DNA from: Phialocephala subalpina
Taxonomy: Eukaryota > Ascomycota > Leotiomycetes > Helotiales > Mollisiaceae
Direction: 5' to 3'
Assembly (NCBI GenBank): GCA_900073065.1
Contig: FJOG01000001.1
Span: 1,254,430-1,318,429, forward strand
Length of the DNA stretch: 64,000 nt
The position numbers were made by a program, and so were the translations under genes. The first letter of the stretch is position 1. Every line of letters begins with the position of its first letter. The notes beneath the pieces are model-generated. The model saw nothing but the letters and a program-made list of their open reading frames with translations. It did no database searches and had not been told where the DNA came from. This document shows positions 30,813 through 42,796 of this stretch, in pieces.

Positions 30813-32352
30813 AGCGATGGACTCTGAGTCCTAGACAACTTTGTAGAGCAGCTGTCGCTCTCGAGTAGGGTCCCGAACTAGTCAGAAAGTCAAGAAGGAA
30901 ACACTTGCTCAAATCAGGAAAGTACTCACATGTCCCTCCTTCCTATTTAGCCCTCTGTTTTTATATTAGTAACCTCGAAACCCAATTCCACACTCGTCAC
31001 CACTTTCCTCTCTCCAGCAGTACCTCCGTCTGTCGTTCCATCAAACTTTCTCTAGCTCAACCAATTCGGCCCTAATCACGCACCAAAACCCAACCCGAGG
31101 ATTTTCAAAGTAAAAACTAGAGGTTTCTCGCCGAGGCCGTCCAGACCTCCAACACTAACGTAGATCATCCGCCGTCACTGAACGACGTGTTTCGTGTTGC
31201 GAAGGTATCCCTTCCCCTCCCATCACAACCCCCATCCCTTGCCTTTCCGTACAATTCCATAAAAGTCGAGCGCTACCGTCGCTGCCGTCCTCGGAGAATT
31301 GATTTTTGAGTTCGAAGCTTGCGATTAGTTTTCACATGTCTGGGGTTGTACGAGTATCAAAGGAAGCTCGGCTCCTAGGCAAGAAGGAACGATGGGAGGT
31401 GTCGAAAACGCCTCGGACGTAGAGCGTTCCATAGTTTTGGGTGTGTTGAGGACCCCGCAACTGTAAGGATTGTTGAAAGGCGGGGTATGTAGAAACCAGC
31501 TAGACGGAAAGAGAGAGATACAGGTATGGGCAGGAAACAGAAACAGAAACGGAGAAGAGTGTCTGTGGGTAGAATATGTAAAACCGGTGTACCGCAGGGC
31601 ATTGCATGCGATGCGTGCGTCATGCATTCTTGACAGATTCTCGGATAGCGGATAGAGTAAAACGTTGAGAGAAGTGACATTTGACTTAGAGTTTATTATT
31701 GAAACAGATAATCCGAATAGGAGATAATGTCAGTGTGACATCTGAAGATGCAGAGGCGTGGCGGAAGCGAGGAAACAAGTCAGTGTCCGTGGTTCGCATC
31801 AATGTCTGTGGAAGAGAGGTGTGGTCGCACCGCATCGCAATGCAGGAACTGGAAAACCTTTGGAGAATGCCATGCTTCCTTGACACATACCTCGGAGACA
31901 TTCGCATTTGAGGACAAGAGGCTTGTTTGTTTAAAGTTTTTAATTCAAGCTCAGATTAAGCTTCTCGAAGTCTATGGTACACACAGCACTTTCCGTGCTT
32001 TCCACCCTTCTCGAATATCCCTTGGGCTCTGTTTTGCAGCCCTCCTGCATCCGGCGCCTTTCCGTTCCTTTTCCTCGTCCTTGAGCCATGTCTTTCCCTC
32101 CTCGGCCTATCCCGGCCTTATTGTCATATAGTATCCGATTCTTTCGTTTCCATGTTCGACCCCTGCCCCATTGTACATTTCCTATTCTCATTACACCTGT
32201 CCCTGTCCCGAACCAGCCATGACACCAGGCGCCAGCCATATACACCATAAATATCATTTGAAATGAAAAATATAAACAGAAGAAAACGCTGAATCGCGAG
32301 CAAAAGAAGATCAAAATCAGATAAACCACCCAGGTATCGGCACGTGAGTGCA
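30813..32352. other. Intergenic, no supportable gene
   Basis: About 1.5 kb with short frames on both strands (for example 31748-32131 and 31940-32356). None shows a domain or convincing splicing. It is the 3' flank of the receptor gene. Confidence 0.4.
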
Positions 32353-34005
32353 TCATATCTTATTCATAGAAAGGGGATCCATCCCAGGATATATATACGG
32401 TCTTGCTTGCGTAGCCTCTGGATCCCAGCCATGACCTTGCGGCGGCTTGGGATTCGAAAATGAGCGCGCTGGTGATTTGTAGCGGGCTTCTCGTCCAAAG
32501 TAGTCGGGTGTTTCTCGTCCGCTTTTTGCGACGGGAGGTGATAAAGGTGTGATGGGTTGAGAGGTGAGGGGTTCGGGGGTCTTGCCGCTTTCTCGGTCGC
32601 GGCTGAGCATTTCGTAGGAGCTGGGGTCTTTGTAGGCGCGGACATCGGCGCTGATGAATTCGTTGTTGGGTCGAACTTTGCCCATGATCATCTCATACCA
32701 GCCTGTGAACATGGAGAATCGGCCGAGGAGTAGGATGCACCACACGCCATTCAACTGGAGGGGGTTAGCTAGGTTTGATTTTAGACATTGTTGAAAACCT
32801 TACCGATAGTAGAATGAGCACCGACATAACGGTAGCTTCATTGACCACAAGCGAATTGGCGAAACTCAGGCATGCGTTCTTGTCTCCTCCTGTCTTGACC
32901 AAGCATGCCAACCAATCCTCCGACTTCGTAGGGCTCTTAAGAATGCTCGTCTCCAGGTCATCCATGAAGACAAAGACAACGGCGAAGAATACGACATCTG
33001 CTACAATGAGTAATACAATGGCGATTCCTCTCCATTGAAGCTCGAGGACACGTCTGACTCGTCGATAGGCTTGTCGAGGTGAAATGGTGCCACGCAGGGA
33101 GTTGTTGTATGATCGCATGCCAGAACTGTTTGTCGTAGTTGAATCGTCCTGAAGCGAAGCAAGGTAAACCTTGATACAATATCCGAAGGTTGAAAACTGA
33201 ACGATGACTGTGATGCCAGCGAAAACCAACAGTGGAATCCATAAATCGGCCAAACTGTTCTTGTGGTTGATGTGACAAGTATCTCCGAACCGGAAAGATA
33301 CCCCGCTGAACACCATGGCAACGGTCAATCCAATCGCAGGTATACCCCAGCCAGCAGCCAATGCTCCCCACATGAAGCTCTTGCCAATAACCACCTGCCA
33401 ACAGATCTGAAGGTGTAATGCGAGACTTCTCATGAAAACCCACATAACTCCACACCATCCTCCGGCAATTAAGAAAGCTCCTGATAGTGCACAAACAACA
33501 TTGGAATTTTGGTCGTTCGGGGTGATCGAGTTATGACACTGGCTTGGTTTCGCACCGAGGGGAATGATAAATCCGAGCTGTCGAGGTCAGTTTCATAAAC
33601 GGTAAAAACAAAACATAGGATCAACGTACCTGCATCAATGTCACTCCAATCGCTAAGCAGACGCTGAGGTAATGGCGATGCGTCTTCTCAATTGGAAGAA
33701 CTGCAAAAGATACAATCAAAAATACTGAACAGGCCATACTAGCCACATTGATCCAGCTGGCTGAGTCTGTTATTGTGTTGAAGTTGTCTGGATATACCCA
33801 GTCTGTCTGTGGGCATGGCAGGCAGCAACTTGGTCCCAAGATATCAGAGCAAAGCCTTCCTTGCGTGACTGCGTGAATGTCAGTCTGAGCAGATCTGATA
33901 AGACAAAATATTGGACTTACAGCCGCCAGTTGTAGGGAAAAGATCCTCTTGGAAGAATGGAGTTGGGCATAAGCCCTGCCCCGCGAGTCTTGTAGCATTC
34001 GACAT
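32353..34005 (-). CDS. Seven-transmembrane receptor of fungal secretin/Frizzled-like type
   Basis: Four exons (33921-34005, 33630-33868, 32804-33577, 32353-32754) give 499 residues. The short N-terminus starts MSNATRLAGQGLCPTPFF with a glycosylation site and several cysteines (SDILGPSCCLPCPQ). Seven hydrophobic segments follow: SWINVASMACSVFLIVSFAV at about 66-85, then YLSVCLAIGVTLMQLGFIIP, VVCALSGAFLIAGGWCGVMW, FMWGALAAGWGIPAIGLTVA, WIPLLVFAGITVIVQFSTFG, GIAIVLLIVADVVFFAVVFV and TVMSVLILLSLNGVWCILLL. A cytoplasmic tail of about 110 residues is proline- and serine-rich. This fits a G-protein-coupled receptor; the exact class and ligand are uncertain. The start codon was chosen because the longer frame beginning at 34070 is in another phase. 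Confidence 0.8.
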
Positions 34006-36370
34006 CTTTCAAGTGTATATTCAACGCTGAGAGTAGCGGATTCGAGGGCAACGACTTGTGTATCTTCCAATCTAATGACGCGCTCTTGACGTGCGCGGGG
34101 TCGGATCGGAAGTATATTGTGATTAACTCGAGGATCGGGACCGCTGAGACTTTAAAAGGGGAGATCCGGGCAAACTGTATTGACGCTCTGAGGTGCGTGG
34201 GCCCGTCGTACTAGAAAATAGTTTTCATAAAGCCATTGACAACTGTATAAATATCTCAACGTCTGAACGTCAACTGAAAGAGTGAGAGTCGCCAAAGGAG
34301 ATTTAGACGTGACGGGGCAGCGTGAGATAATAAATGAGATGCAGAACCAGTCAAAGTATCCAGTACGAAAGGACATGGACATGCATAGATATTTGCTGGG
34401 GAAAGCCCACCCAGGGCGAGCACAACGGGAACCCTCGTCTAGTGGCTCACCAGGGGAAGAAGACATGCATGGAAAGGACGCGAAAGGAAACCAGGGACTC
34501 TCATGCTCTGCCCATGGTAAGCATGGCAAGGTTAGTCGAGGCGTGGGCGGGACCGATCATTGGGAGCGCACGAAGGTGCGATATCCACTTGGAGTCGGAT
34601 GAGAGGCAGATGGAGCAAGCTGGGAGGGAGTGGGAGGGCAGCTAGTGTGTTGTCGGTTAGCGAGAGAGAATAAACGGTGTTAGGTTCTTGGTGTCCATGC
34701 ATCCCCCATTCCGCTGGGTCCAGGGCAGCGCAACAGGCCAGACGACGAGCGAATTCCTGTCGATCGCATGGAGGTACCCCGTACTTGGTGGGACAATGGC
34801 CCAAACAGGCGCTGACAGGTGGAGCCAATCTAAGCTGCTTGGGGGCAATTCAATCGGCTGAGTGGACGAAGTAGAACCACCAGCGACGTCTCTCCAGCGG
34901 TCTCCTCCACGGAACGAACGAGCCACGGCTGCACAAAAACAGCAAGAGTTATCCTGGCTCGGGCCACAGCGGCCAGTATGTACGGAGTAGCCTGGGCTCT
35001 GCGCGGTGAGTGGGCTGTTGGGTGTTGGGCTGGGCTGGTGCGAAAGACTGCTGCTGACTGACTGACTGACCGACGACGAAGGCCTATTCGCCACCCGCCT
35101 TCTCACGCCTCTCTCAATGCAAACTATCGGCGGTGGTCACGCCCCTCTGAAAGTTTGCATTGGGTGAATTTGGCTGAGTGGCCTGGAGGCCGCAAGAGCT
35201 GAAGCAAACCCAGTGATATCAGTCAGTGAGTGTTCTGTGAAAACTGAGTCGCGTGCCTGCACAGCTCCCGGTTCCTCGAGCTAGATACTGCGCTATGTCC
35301 CATCAGGCCTACGGTTCTCGTTTCCCCTGAGCTATTGGTCGCACCACAGCCTTTGCTCTCCCAGGAGAAGGAGACAGAGAGAGAGAGAAAAGACCCACTC
35401 CGTCGCCCTGATCCGGCCTGGAAATATCTGGACCTGAACGAGAGTCGTCACGGGTCGAGTCACGACCTGAAAGTCCAGGACAGGCAGCTGGAGCCCCATT
35501 ACCAGCCACTCCAGCCACTCCAGCCACGTTTCCGCTTGGCCCGATGGCAGTGCTGCATCTTCAAGTCGAAGCTCAAGCCTCAAGAAAGAAGAGTCACCGA
35601 TTCTAGGCTTCCTAAATTTCGGTTGGGCCCATTTTGCTTTCTACTTCTGCACGAATTTTGCGGTACGGAGCGCCCTCCTAGTCGACGCCTCAAGGTTACA
35701 GTTCAGTTTATTCGCGATCCACCATAGCTTCGCTGCATGGAAGCTGCAGTCCAAAAACGGGAAGGCTCTGATTCTCTTCCGGTGAGACAGAAACAGATTC
35801 ACCGTCTGTTCGCTACCAATGTTTCCGCGAACATGGCATCGCCAAATGCCGGTTGGAGTCGATGCCGCACGACTGGCTATCACCACTGTCTTCGTAAATG
35901 CGATGCGAGTCTGGACAGGCACGGAAGTACCGACATTGTTGGGTGATTAATTTTCTCGCATCGAATGAGGTTGTGTCGTTAAGCGCACACAGCCCTCACT
36001 CGACACAAAGAACGAGATCAGGTGAGATGCGACGTTTCATTGGCCTGTGGCCGACCTCTCAGATGGCGAACAGCCTCGCTGTTATCAAGAGGCACAACAA
36101 TGAGGGGCAAGGCTGGCCTGGCCTATCCTAGCAGCTATCTTCTCGACATTCTTTTTGTTATGCTTCATGGATACCGCGGTTTCAACTCTCGGAAATTGGT
36201 ATTTTTACTCTTCTGTGCATCAAGCTCACAATCTTTGGACGAACAACACAATCCAACGGTGACCCCGTCGGCTGTGATACCAGGTCAACCTCATAAACGC
36301 GGGCATATGTGGTCGTTCTGTCTCGCAACAACACAGTTTTGAGGCTTCTCCGACGATCATAATACAACAA
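34006..36370. other. Long upstream region of the receptor gene
   Basis: About 2.4 kb without a supportable gene. It includes short simple repeats (GACTGACTGACTGAC near 35055, CCAGCCACT x3 near 35505) and GC-rich stretches open in several frames. A long regulatory region or 5' UTR is possible; some signalling genes in fungi have these. Confidence 0.4.
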
Positions 36371-39300
36371 TTGATCAGCAGATGGCGTCGGTGGCGGCCA
36401 TACAGCCTTTTCTCATGCGGCACCGTCCATATGCGATTCGTGATTTCTCGATTGTCATTGGATTGGAGAAGCCTATCACGCGCAAGAACGATGTCTGAAG
36501 GTGATGAGCGTCTGTATGGACTCAACAGCATTGATCACGGCGGCAAACTTCCTCGCGGGAGATCACAGTCATGCTCTAGATTTGACCCAACAATCTTCAC
36601 TCCAGGCCAAGAAGAGGTCTTCAAAACAGGGCTGGAACACTTCAATTTCGTCAAGACTCCAGAATTGATTTCAATATTATTGGGATTACGAGGTTATGAC
36701 TTGCGTCTCTGTCTCGCGAATCTAGCCAGGCCAAAAGATCTTCATTGTACCACGTGCGATCGATTCGTTATGGCGATCTGTGAAGTTGCATTGAGAAGAT
36801 CCTGAGCTGGAATTAATTCGTCGTCCTAGAGTCCAGTGAGGCTTGGATGCAGGAGTTGGAGCACCCATATCAGTCAATGTTATTAATACAAGGTTGGAGG
36901 AGGACCTACAAGTCCACCCGGTCATGACGCATCGGTATCTAGGTTCAACGTCGTCCTCGATTCTAAACACGACGCTTCATACGGCAATTGGCGATGCGAT
37001 GATATCTCGAAACCTCCACAGTATATCAGCATTGATTCAAACATTACTTCACCGGCACTGGAAGGTTCCGAGAGGTTCAGACCGCCAATTGACATCCGTA
37101 AAGTTCATCATGAAGACGAAAAACTCTTCCGAATAGGAAAGTGAGACACTTGATAGACTCCGCACTAACGAGCGGGGTTCTAATGCTTCACGCTTGACAT
37201 CCGACGTCAAGTTTGATCGTCTTCACAATGGCACCTCGTTGCTTCTTGGGGTTCTTGTCAACCTCATGCCCACAATTTATCACACCTTTCCATTCCTCTG
37301 GTAGCAATGCCATTGTGGCCTCATATTCGATTCGAAAAGATCACCTAGGTCCCAAACACCAATACCGACGGGGCAGATCACACGTTGAAAGTTACTAAAT
37401 CTGCAACACCCTGGAAATGTCTTAACACTGATCTCTGAACAACTCCCCGAGCACGGTCGATTCTACGCACGCATTGACAAAAACAACCCCGACCCTCAAC
37501 CCCTAGCCATATGGAATGACGACGCCTATCCGCGATTCAAGACGGACTTCACTCCCTGAATAGGACATTGCGTGGTCCAATTCGTCAAAATATATCCACA
37601 ACTCGCTCAGACAACGAATGATTTTTTTCATCCAGCAGCCTTCTTTCCGGGCGACGAATGTTTGCTTCAAGTCTTCGACGGTTCAACTATACACAACATA
37701 ATCCTTTCAACGACGGACCACGACAAGGAATTACGATATCATTGGCCTCGAGTGCAACGTGGAAGCCACGATATCGATATGCTATCACCCGTATCTAATT
37801 CCAGCTGTCAGCATCCGTCTGACATCAATGCCGTCCTGCAAAGCCGATGTCAATAACTCCAGGCGTCCATGCTTCCAAGCCCCCTTTTGGAGAAGTTGAG
37901 GACTTGTCCCGCATCACCCCTTTTGGGTACCGCGTCTGCAATCTCAATTCATCACGGATTTCTTCAATTTTTCTATCTGCAAGGCTGAAGGATAAATTTC
38001 AATTGATTACGGGACCGTAAGCTGACCCGTGCCGTTTAGAAAGTCGGCTACGGTTGGTCAATTGGATCTCCGGGTCCCAGCAAGGACACCTGCATGTCCT
38101 TTTCTGGGCGTACAAGGGCCATTTTCAGGGCTTCTACGGTCGCGGTTGAAGATCGCTGCACCTCGAAGCGGTTAAATCTGCCGACATGGTTTGTGCAATT
38201 TTTCTTCACTGCTGCGCCGCATGATTCGCATCTTTGAGAGCACGTTTTCGGTTCTGTTGATGGATTGTCCTGTCCAGCATGATTCCAGAGTACAGGTACA
38301 GCCGTCAGCTCGATGCGATGTAACATGCCTCAATGTGCCGACAGCGAGGTATTCCTTCAGGCCATTCACTCAAATGATGGCTTTATCTGCGGCAGTATCC
38401 TGCATATCCGCGTCGTCGTCCCACGGTACAGTGACCGGAGGTGTGGCCGGCAATGGCGACACCACCGAGCCGTTTGTGCTGGGAATCTTCTTTGCTGCCG
38501 GGTAATGCTTCAAGTCGATGCACCGCACCCAAAAGATCATTCGTTCTGGAACGCCACGTTTTGCCCTTGCCATCTCTGTTCCAAGTTTGTGAGTTCAGAA
38601 CGGCATGATATCTTCCAGAAGGGGTCCAGAAATAGTCAACCCAATTCTTGGGGTTCTGGTTGTTATATCGAAGTGTCACACAAAACCTTATCTACAAAAA
38701 GAAAAGTTGTTCTTCAGTGAAATTTGTCTCTTCCCTAGGTAGCGTTTCAGCTTTCGATAAATATCTGCAGCCCAGCTTCTCCAATCTCAACGGGCAGAAA
38801 TTCTCCTTGATTGGGAATTTTCAACCACACACAATCCACCATTCCGTTCCTGCATAAATCACTTTTATGCCTCAATCTCAATACGGAAATAGCAGACGTC
38901 ACATACGAGATACGAAGCTTCCAATGTCCACACATCACAAGAGACCGAGGTGATGGCTTCTATTCCATCTCAACTCTCCACACTTGACTCGATGTCCCCA
39001 TCTCGAGGCCATCTCCCCGCCATCTTGACGGCTTCTTTTCCCCAGATCCAAGATGTCAAATTCCGCAAAAGTCAAATTTGTCAATGGCGTGAACGGCCCT
39101 AAGTATGGCCAGACTTCTGGAGCGGATCCCCGTCCCGACTCTCCCCGCATTCGTTCTGTCATCACCAATGCCTCGCTTGCTTCATAACTGATTATTCCCC
39201 ATCTTATTTCCTTCCATCAAGCATCTTTATTTGCAGAACGAACAGCCTTAAAGCCCCTGGGGGACAGAAATGGGATGACTGGTGCAAGAGAGTCCGAGAA

Positions 39301-39860
39301 TAGACCGACTGCTGGGGAGTGGTGGTGCCGAAGAACCGGGTTCGCACGTGCCAATCTCCGCTGTTGATATTTCTGAAGTCTTGGAGGCGAACTTGGAGTC
39401 AGCAATTACTATGAGCTGTAGGAAGACGTGTTAGTAGGTGCTTCAGAATCTGTGATGTGTGTTTGATCCAAGTTATGCGGTGTTTGAATGCGGGTATGCG
39501 AGTGAGATGTGACGATTCTTGTGGTGCAAACGTGGGATGAGCAAAGCGTGGGATGGAAAGGGAACTCGTGGGGATCGCGACACATTTCATGTGGAAGGGA
39601 GCAAGGACAAGGCAGTCAAATGGCCACTCAACGTTGCATTTTGTGCATTATGATCTGCTTCTTACAGATGTCCCTTTGGGGTCAGAACATTGTCTATCTT
39701 TCCCCAAGTGAGGGCTGGGTCAATGCTCCTTCCCAGCCCAGGAGGGAAAGAAGGAAATTCTATTCTCCGTCACCGGTACCACTTTCCCATGCGCTTCATT
39801 TCCCATCTCCACCTTCCTCAAACATGCAGATTCGCAGCTCAAGCGCATTGCTTTCTTCTT
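36371..39860. other. Accessory region with weak ORFs
   Basis: The best candidates are a 144-codon plus-strand frame at 36371-36805 (from MSEGDERLYG at 36491, ending RFVMAICEVALRRS) and overlapping cysteine-containing minus-strand frames at 38048-38680 (for example SQRCESCGAAVKKNCTNHVG). A short piece near 37450-37555 reads FYARIDKNNPDPQPLAIW. None gives a clean gene model, and these may be decayed genes. Confidence 0.3.
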
Positions 39861-40325
39861 TCACCCAGCGCTGCGTCCATTAGTTTTTAATTTCTTTCTG
39901 GTATGATCCTCCTCCTCGGTATCGGTGTCTGTGTGTCCAGGACGTGCATCTCTTATTCTTATCCAGGCTCTCGGTGCTGCGGTTACGGCGCACAGTAACA
40001 TTGAGATCTTCCTCGTACCTACCCTTTCTGGGTATGTCTTCCGTGGCCCAAGATTCTTTTTCTGCATGTCGCCTTTTCTTGAGATGGTTGGGAATGGGAG
40101 AGATGGCTGGATAGGGAAGGAATGGAAGGTTTGGAAGGTTGGTGATGTTTCGATGAGGCGGGGTGACCCGCGTGGAGATGAGAAAACGATGGATGGGGAA
40201 GGTAGGTGTTTGATGGCGGATGGCGTTTTTGGTGTCATTCCTTCCCGAGTGGCGAGAAAGAGGCTGATTTCGTCGGAAGAGGGAAAAGAGGATGAGGCAC
40301 GCGACAGTGGCATACTACTCGCCAT
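39861..40325 (-). CDS. Possible small Ser/Pro-rich protein
   Basis: A 154-codon frame from the methionine at 40325 (MASSMPLSRASSSFPSSDEI). The middle is rich in S, P and T (SPSIVFSSPRGSPRLIETSP). The C-terminus is acidic then basic (TDTDTEEEDHTRKKLKTNG), looking like a nuclear targeting signal. No domain is recognised. It could be a real disordered protein or a chance frame; the opposite strand is also open. Confidence 0.35.
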   Translation of the reverse strand: MASSMPLSRASSSFPSSDEISLFLATREGMTPKTPSAIKHLPSPSIVFSSPRGSPRLIETSPTFQTFHSFPIQPSLPFPTISRKGDMQKKNLGPRKTYPERVGTRKISMLLCAVTAAPRAWIRIRDARPGHTDTDTEEEDHTRKKLKTNGRSAG

Positions 40326-40731
40326 GTTCTGAAGTTTGTTCGGTTGTCTGACTAGATCCCACAACTTTTGGCAACGAGAATGTCCCAAGCTAGTTGGTCC
40401 TGTCATGCACTGGATTATCGCGGGTCCTTCCTAATGCTTAGGAATGTGGGAGCTTTCAATGCAGCTTCTCCATAAGAAACCTGGTCATTCTTTGTGTCAG
40501 CTCTAAGGCATCCGGGCAGACTTTCCAACATGGTGAGTGCTGTTTTGACAGCGGTTGTTGTTGACTTCGATCCTAGATCTAGTAATGCCACACTTGTGGC
40601 TAAGAACAAGTCGTGGGGTTCTTCGGTTCAAGATAGGCTTTGCTACTGACGGCAAGCTTGAGGTCACAGTTTTAACTTCCTTTTCCGAGACGAGGCTCAA
40701 GCTTTGTCGTCAAGTAATGTTGTCGCCGAGA

Positions 40732-41028
40732 ATGTTTTCCGCCTTGGTTCTGTTTTGGGGAAATTTTCTGGCCTTTTTATACACCTCTGCAGTAGTCGTC
40801 GCGAGGGAGTTAAAGGATTCAACTACATCTTCTCATATTGAACCTGTGAATGATGGCCAAGTACTACGGGCATCTTCAAAAGTTGTTCTGTGGACATTGT
40901 TGCATTACTCAAATGCCCCAGGTTCTACAGCGCTTTGTTCATCAATCGTTCCTAAGACTGTCGAAGAATTTCGAGGCTCTTACCAAGTGGTATGGGACGG
41001 CGATGTTTCAAAGCTTAGCTTTCTGTAA
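40732..41028 (+). CDS. Possible short secreted or membrane protein
   Basis: 98 codons starting MFSALVLFWGNFLAFLYTSA, a hydrophobic leader followed by RELKDSTTSS. The frame ends at a TAA embedded in GTAAGT (41023-41028), so the end could instead be a splice donor. Only one or two cysteines. Weak evidence. Confidence 0.25.
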   Translation: MFSALVLFWGNFLAFLYTSAVVVARELKDSTTSSHIEPVNDGQVLRASSKVVLWTLLHYSNAPGSTALCSSIVPKTVEEFRGSYQVVWDGDVSKLSFL

Positions 41029-41644
41029 GTAGTGTATAAAGTTGATGTACCCTTCTTTCGCTTTCACGTCTGCGCTTCACTCTTAAGCTTTACGGAGTCA
41101 TTGTTCATCATCCTCACCGTCGTCTTCCTTCTCCCTTTTCCTCTCCTCGTTCTTCAAAAGTTTGAGCGCTTCATCTATATTTATGTCTGGCTGAGGGGCG
41201 GCGGGGCTATGGACCTGGGCGTCAACGGCATTACTGCTGGGACATTGCTGAGGGTGAATGCTCGGCATTGACTCACTTTTTAGCATTCGATCTCTTGGAT
41301 TCTCCCAGTGCAAAAACATATTGAATATATAGCAGTTTCGTGGATCGAGTTGTTCTTATACAAAGCCACAGACCTGCCTGTCAGCAGCTACCATGTCGCC
41401 TTCCATTCTCCGATCTAGTACCTGTTGCTTCGTCTGCAAAAGCTTGTGCTTTCCACGTTGTTTGGATTGAACGTCTGGTCATATCAGAACAAATATTTGA
41501 CAGCAAAGCCTACAGCATTTTCAGACGAATCTGTTTCAAGTATCGTGATTCGATAGCATATGTCATCGTCTCATTGTTGTGGGTCATAAAGGGGCAGGGT
41601 TCAAGTTAGGATCCTTCCCTCCTCTCCATCTACCCTCATTTCCG
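41029..41644. other. Intergenic, up to an assembly gap
   Basis: No gene recognised in these 616 bases. Confidence 0.4.
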
Positions 41645-42094
41645 NNNNNNNNNNNNNNNNNNNNNNNNNNNNNNNNNNNNNNNNNNNNNNNNNNNNNNNN
41701 NNNNNNNNNNNNNNNNNNNNNNNNNNNNNNNNNNNNNNNNNNNNNNNNNNNNNNNNNNNNNNNNNNNNNNNNNNNNNNNNNNNNNNNNNNNNNNNNNNNN
41801 NNNNNNNNNNNNNNNNNNNNNNNNNNNNNNNNNNNNNNNNNNNNNNNNNNNNNNNNNNNNNNNNNNNNNNNNNNNNNNNNNNNNNNNNNNNNNNNNNNNN
41901 NNNNNNNNNNNNNNNNNNNNNNNNNNNNNNNNNNNNNNNNNNNNNNNNNNNNNNNNNNNNNNNNNNNNNNNNNNNNNNNNNNNNNNNNNNNNNNNNNNNN
42001 NNNNNNNNNNNNNNNNNNNNNNNNNNNNNNNNNNNNNNNNNNNNNNNNNNNNNNNNNNNNNNNNNNNNNNNNNNNNNNNNNNNNNNNNNNNNNN
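41645..42094. other. Assembly gap (450 N)
   Basis: All bases are N. Confidence 0.99.
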
Positions 42095-42796
42095 CCAATG
42101 TCTTTTACTTGTCTCAGCAAGGCCAAGCATGGCCCAATATTTGACAGTAATTCTAAATGTGATAGCAAGTGCATTTATTAAGCCAAACTGGGGCTACTGC
42201 GCTCGTCTCTTACCAAGACGGATGTCTCCTAATGCAAAGTAGAGCAAATGGTATCAATCAATAAGTGGCGGAGGATTTCAATATGCTGAAATTTCATTTT
42301 TGATGTTTTGTTGCCATGTATGGCTTTATTATCAAGTGAGTATTTATGTCGTTTATAATCCTTCCTATCTAGAAAGTGAGCTGGTTTTGACTGCTAGCAC
42401 TGTGCCACGTCGAGTCTTCGAGTAACTATATATTGGTTACCTGATCTGGTTTTGTTACTTTGATAACAGACTATCCTGGCTACATTGTTTCATTCTCGAT
42501 TACCATATGCGATCCCATGTAGTAAGTTCGACACCTAAGTTCATTTCTAGCAATGACAATGGATTGATCTATGACCTGGGCAACATGTCCATTTCCATGG
42601 GAACCGGTAGACCTGTCATCTAGCACTCTTTAATTTCACTCAAATGCTCTTTGCATTCTATTTACATTTTGCTGCCCCCTTTTCACAACCGAGAGAATCT
42701 CACGGCCAAATGCAAACAGACATGCATGTATATACTGTAACTCCTAGAACGCCTCCCATGGGGTATAATGCTCACATATCATCCCGCACTCATACT
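42095..42796. other. Intergenic, 3' flank of the Hsp70-like gene
   Basis: About 700 AT-rich bases with no supportable gene. Confidence 0.4.

Noticed and set aside
34657..35106. 149-codon minus-strand ORF
   Set aside because: Low-complexity S/P composition, no domain, and open frames on the other strand; looks like a composition effect.
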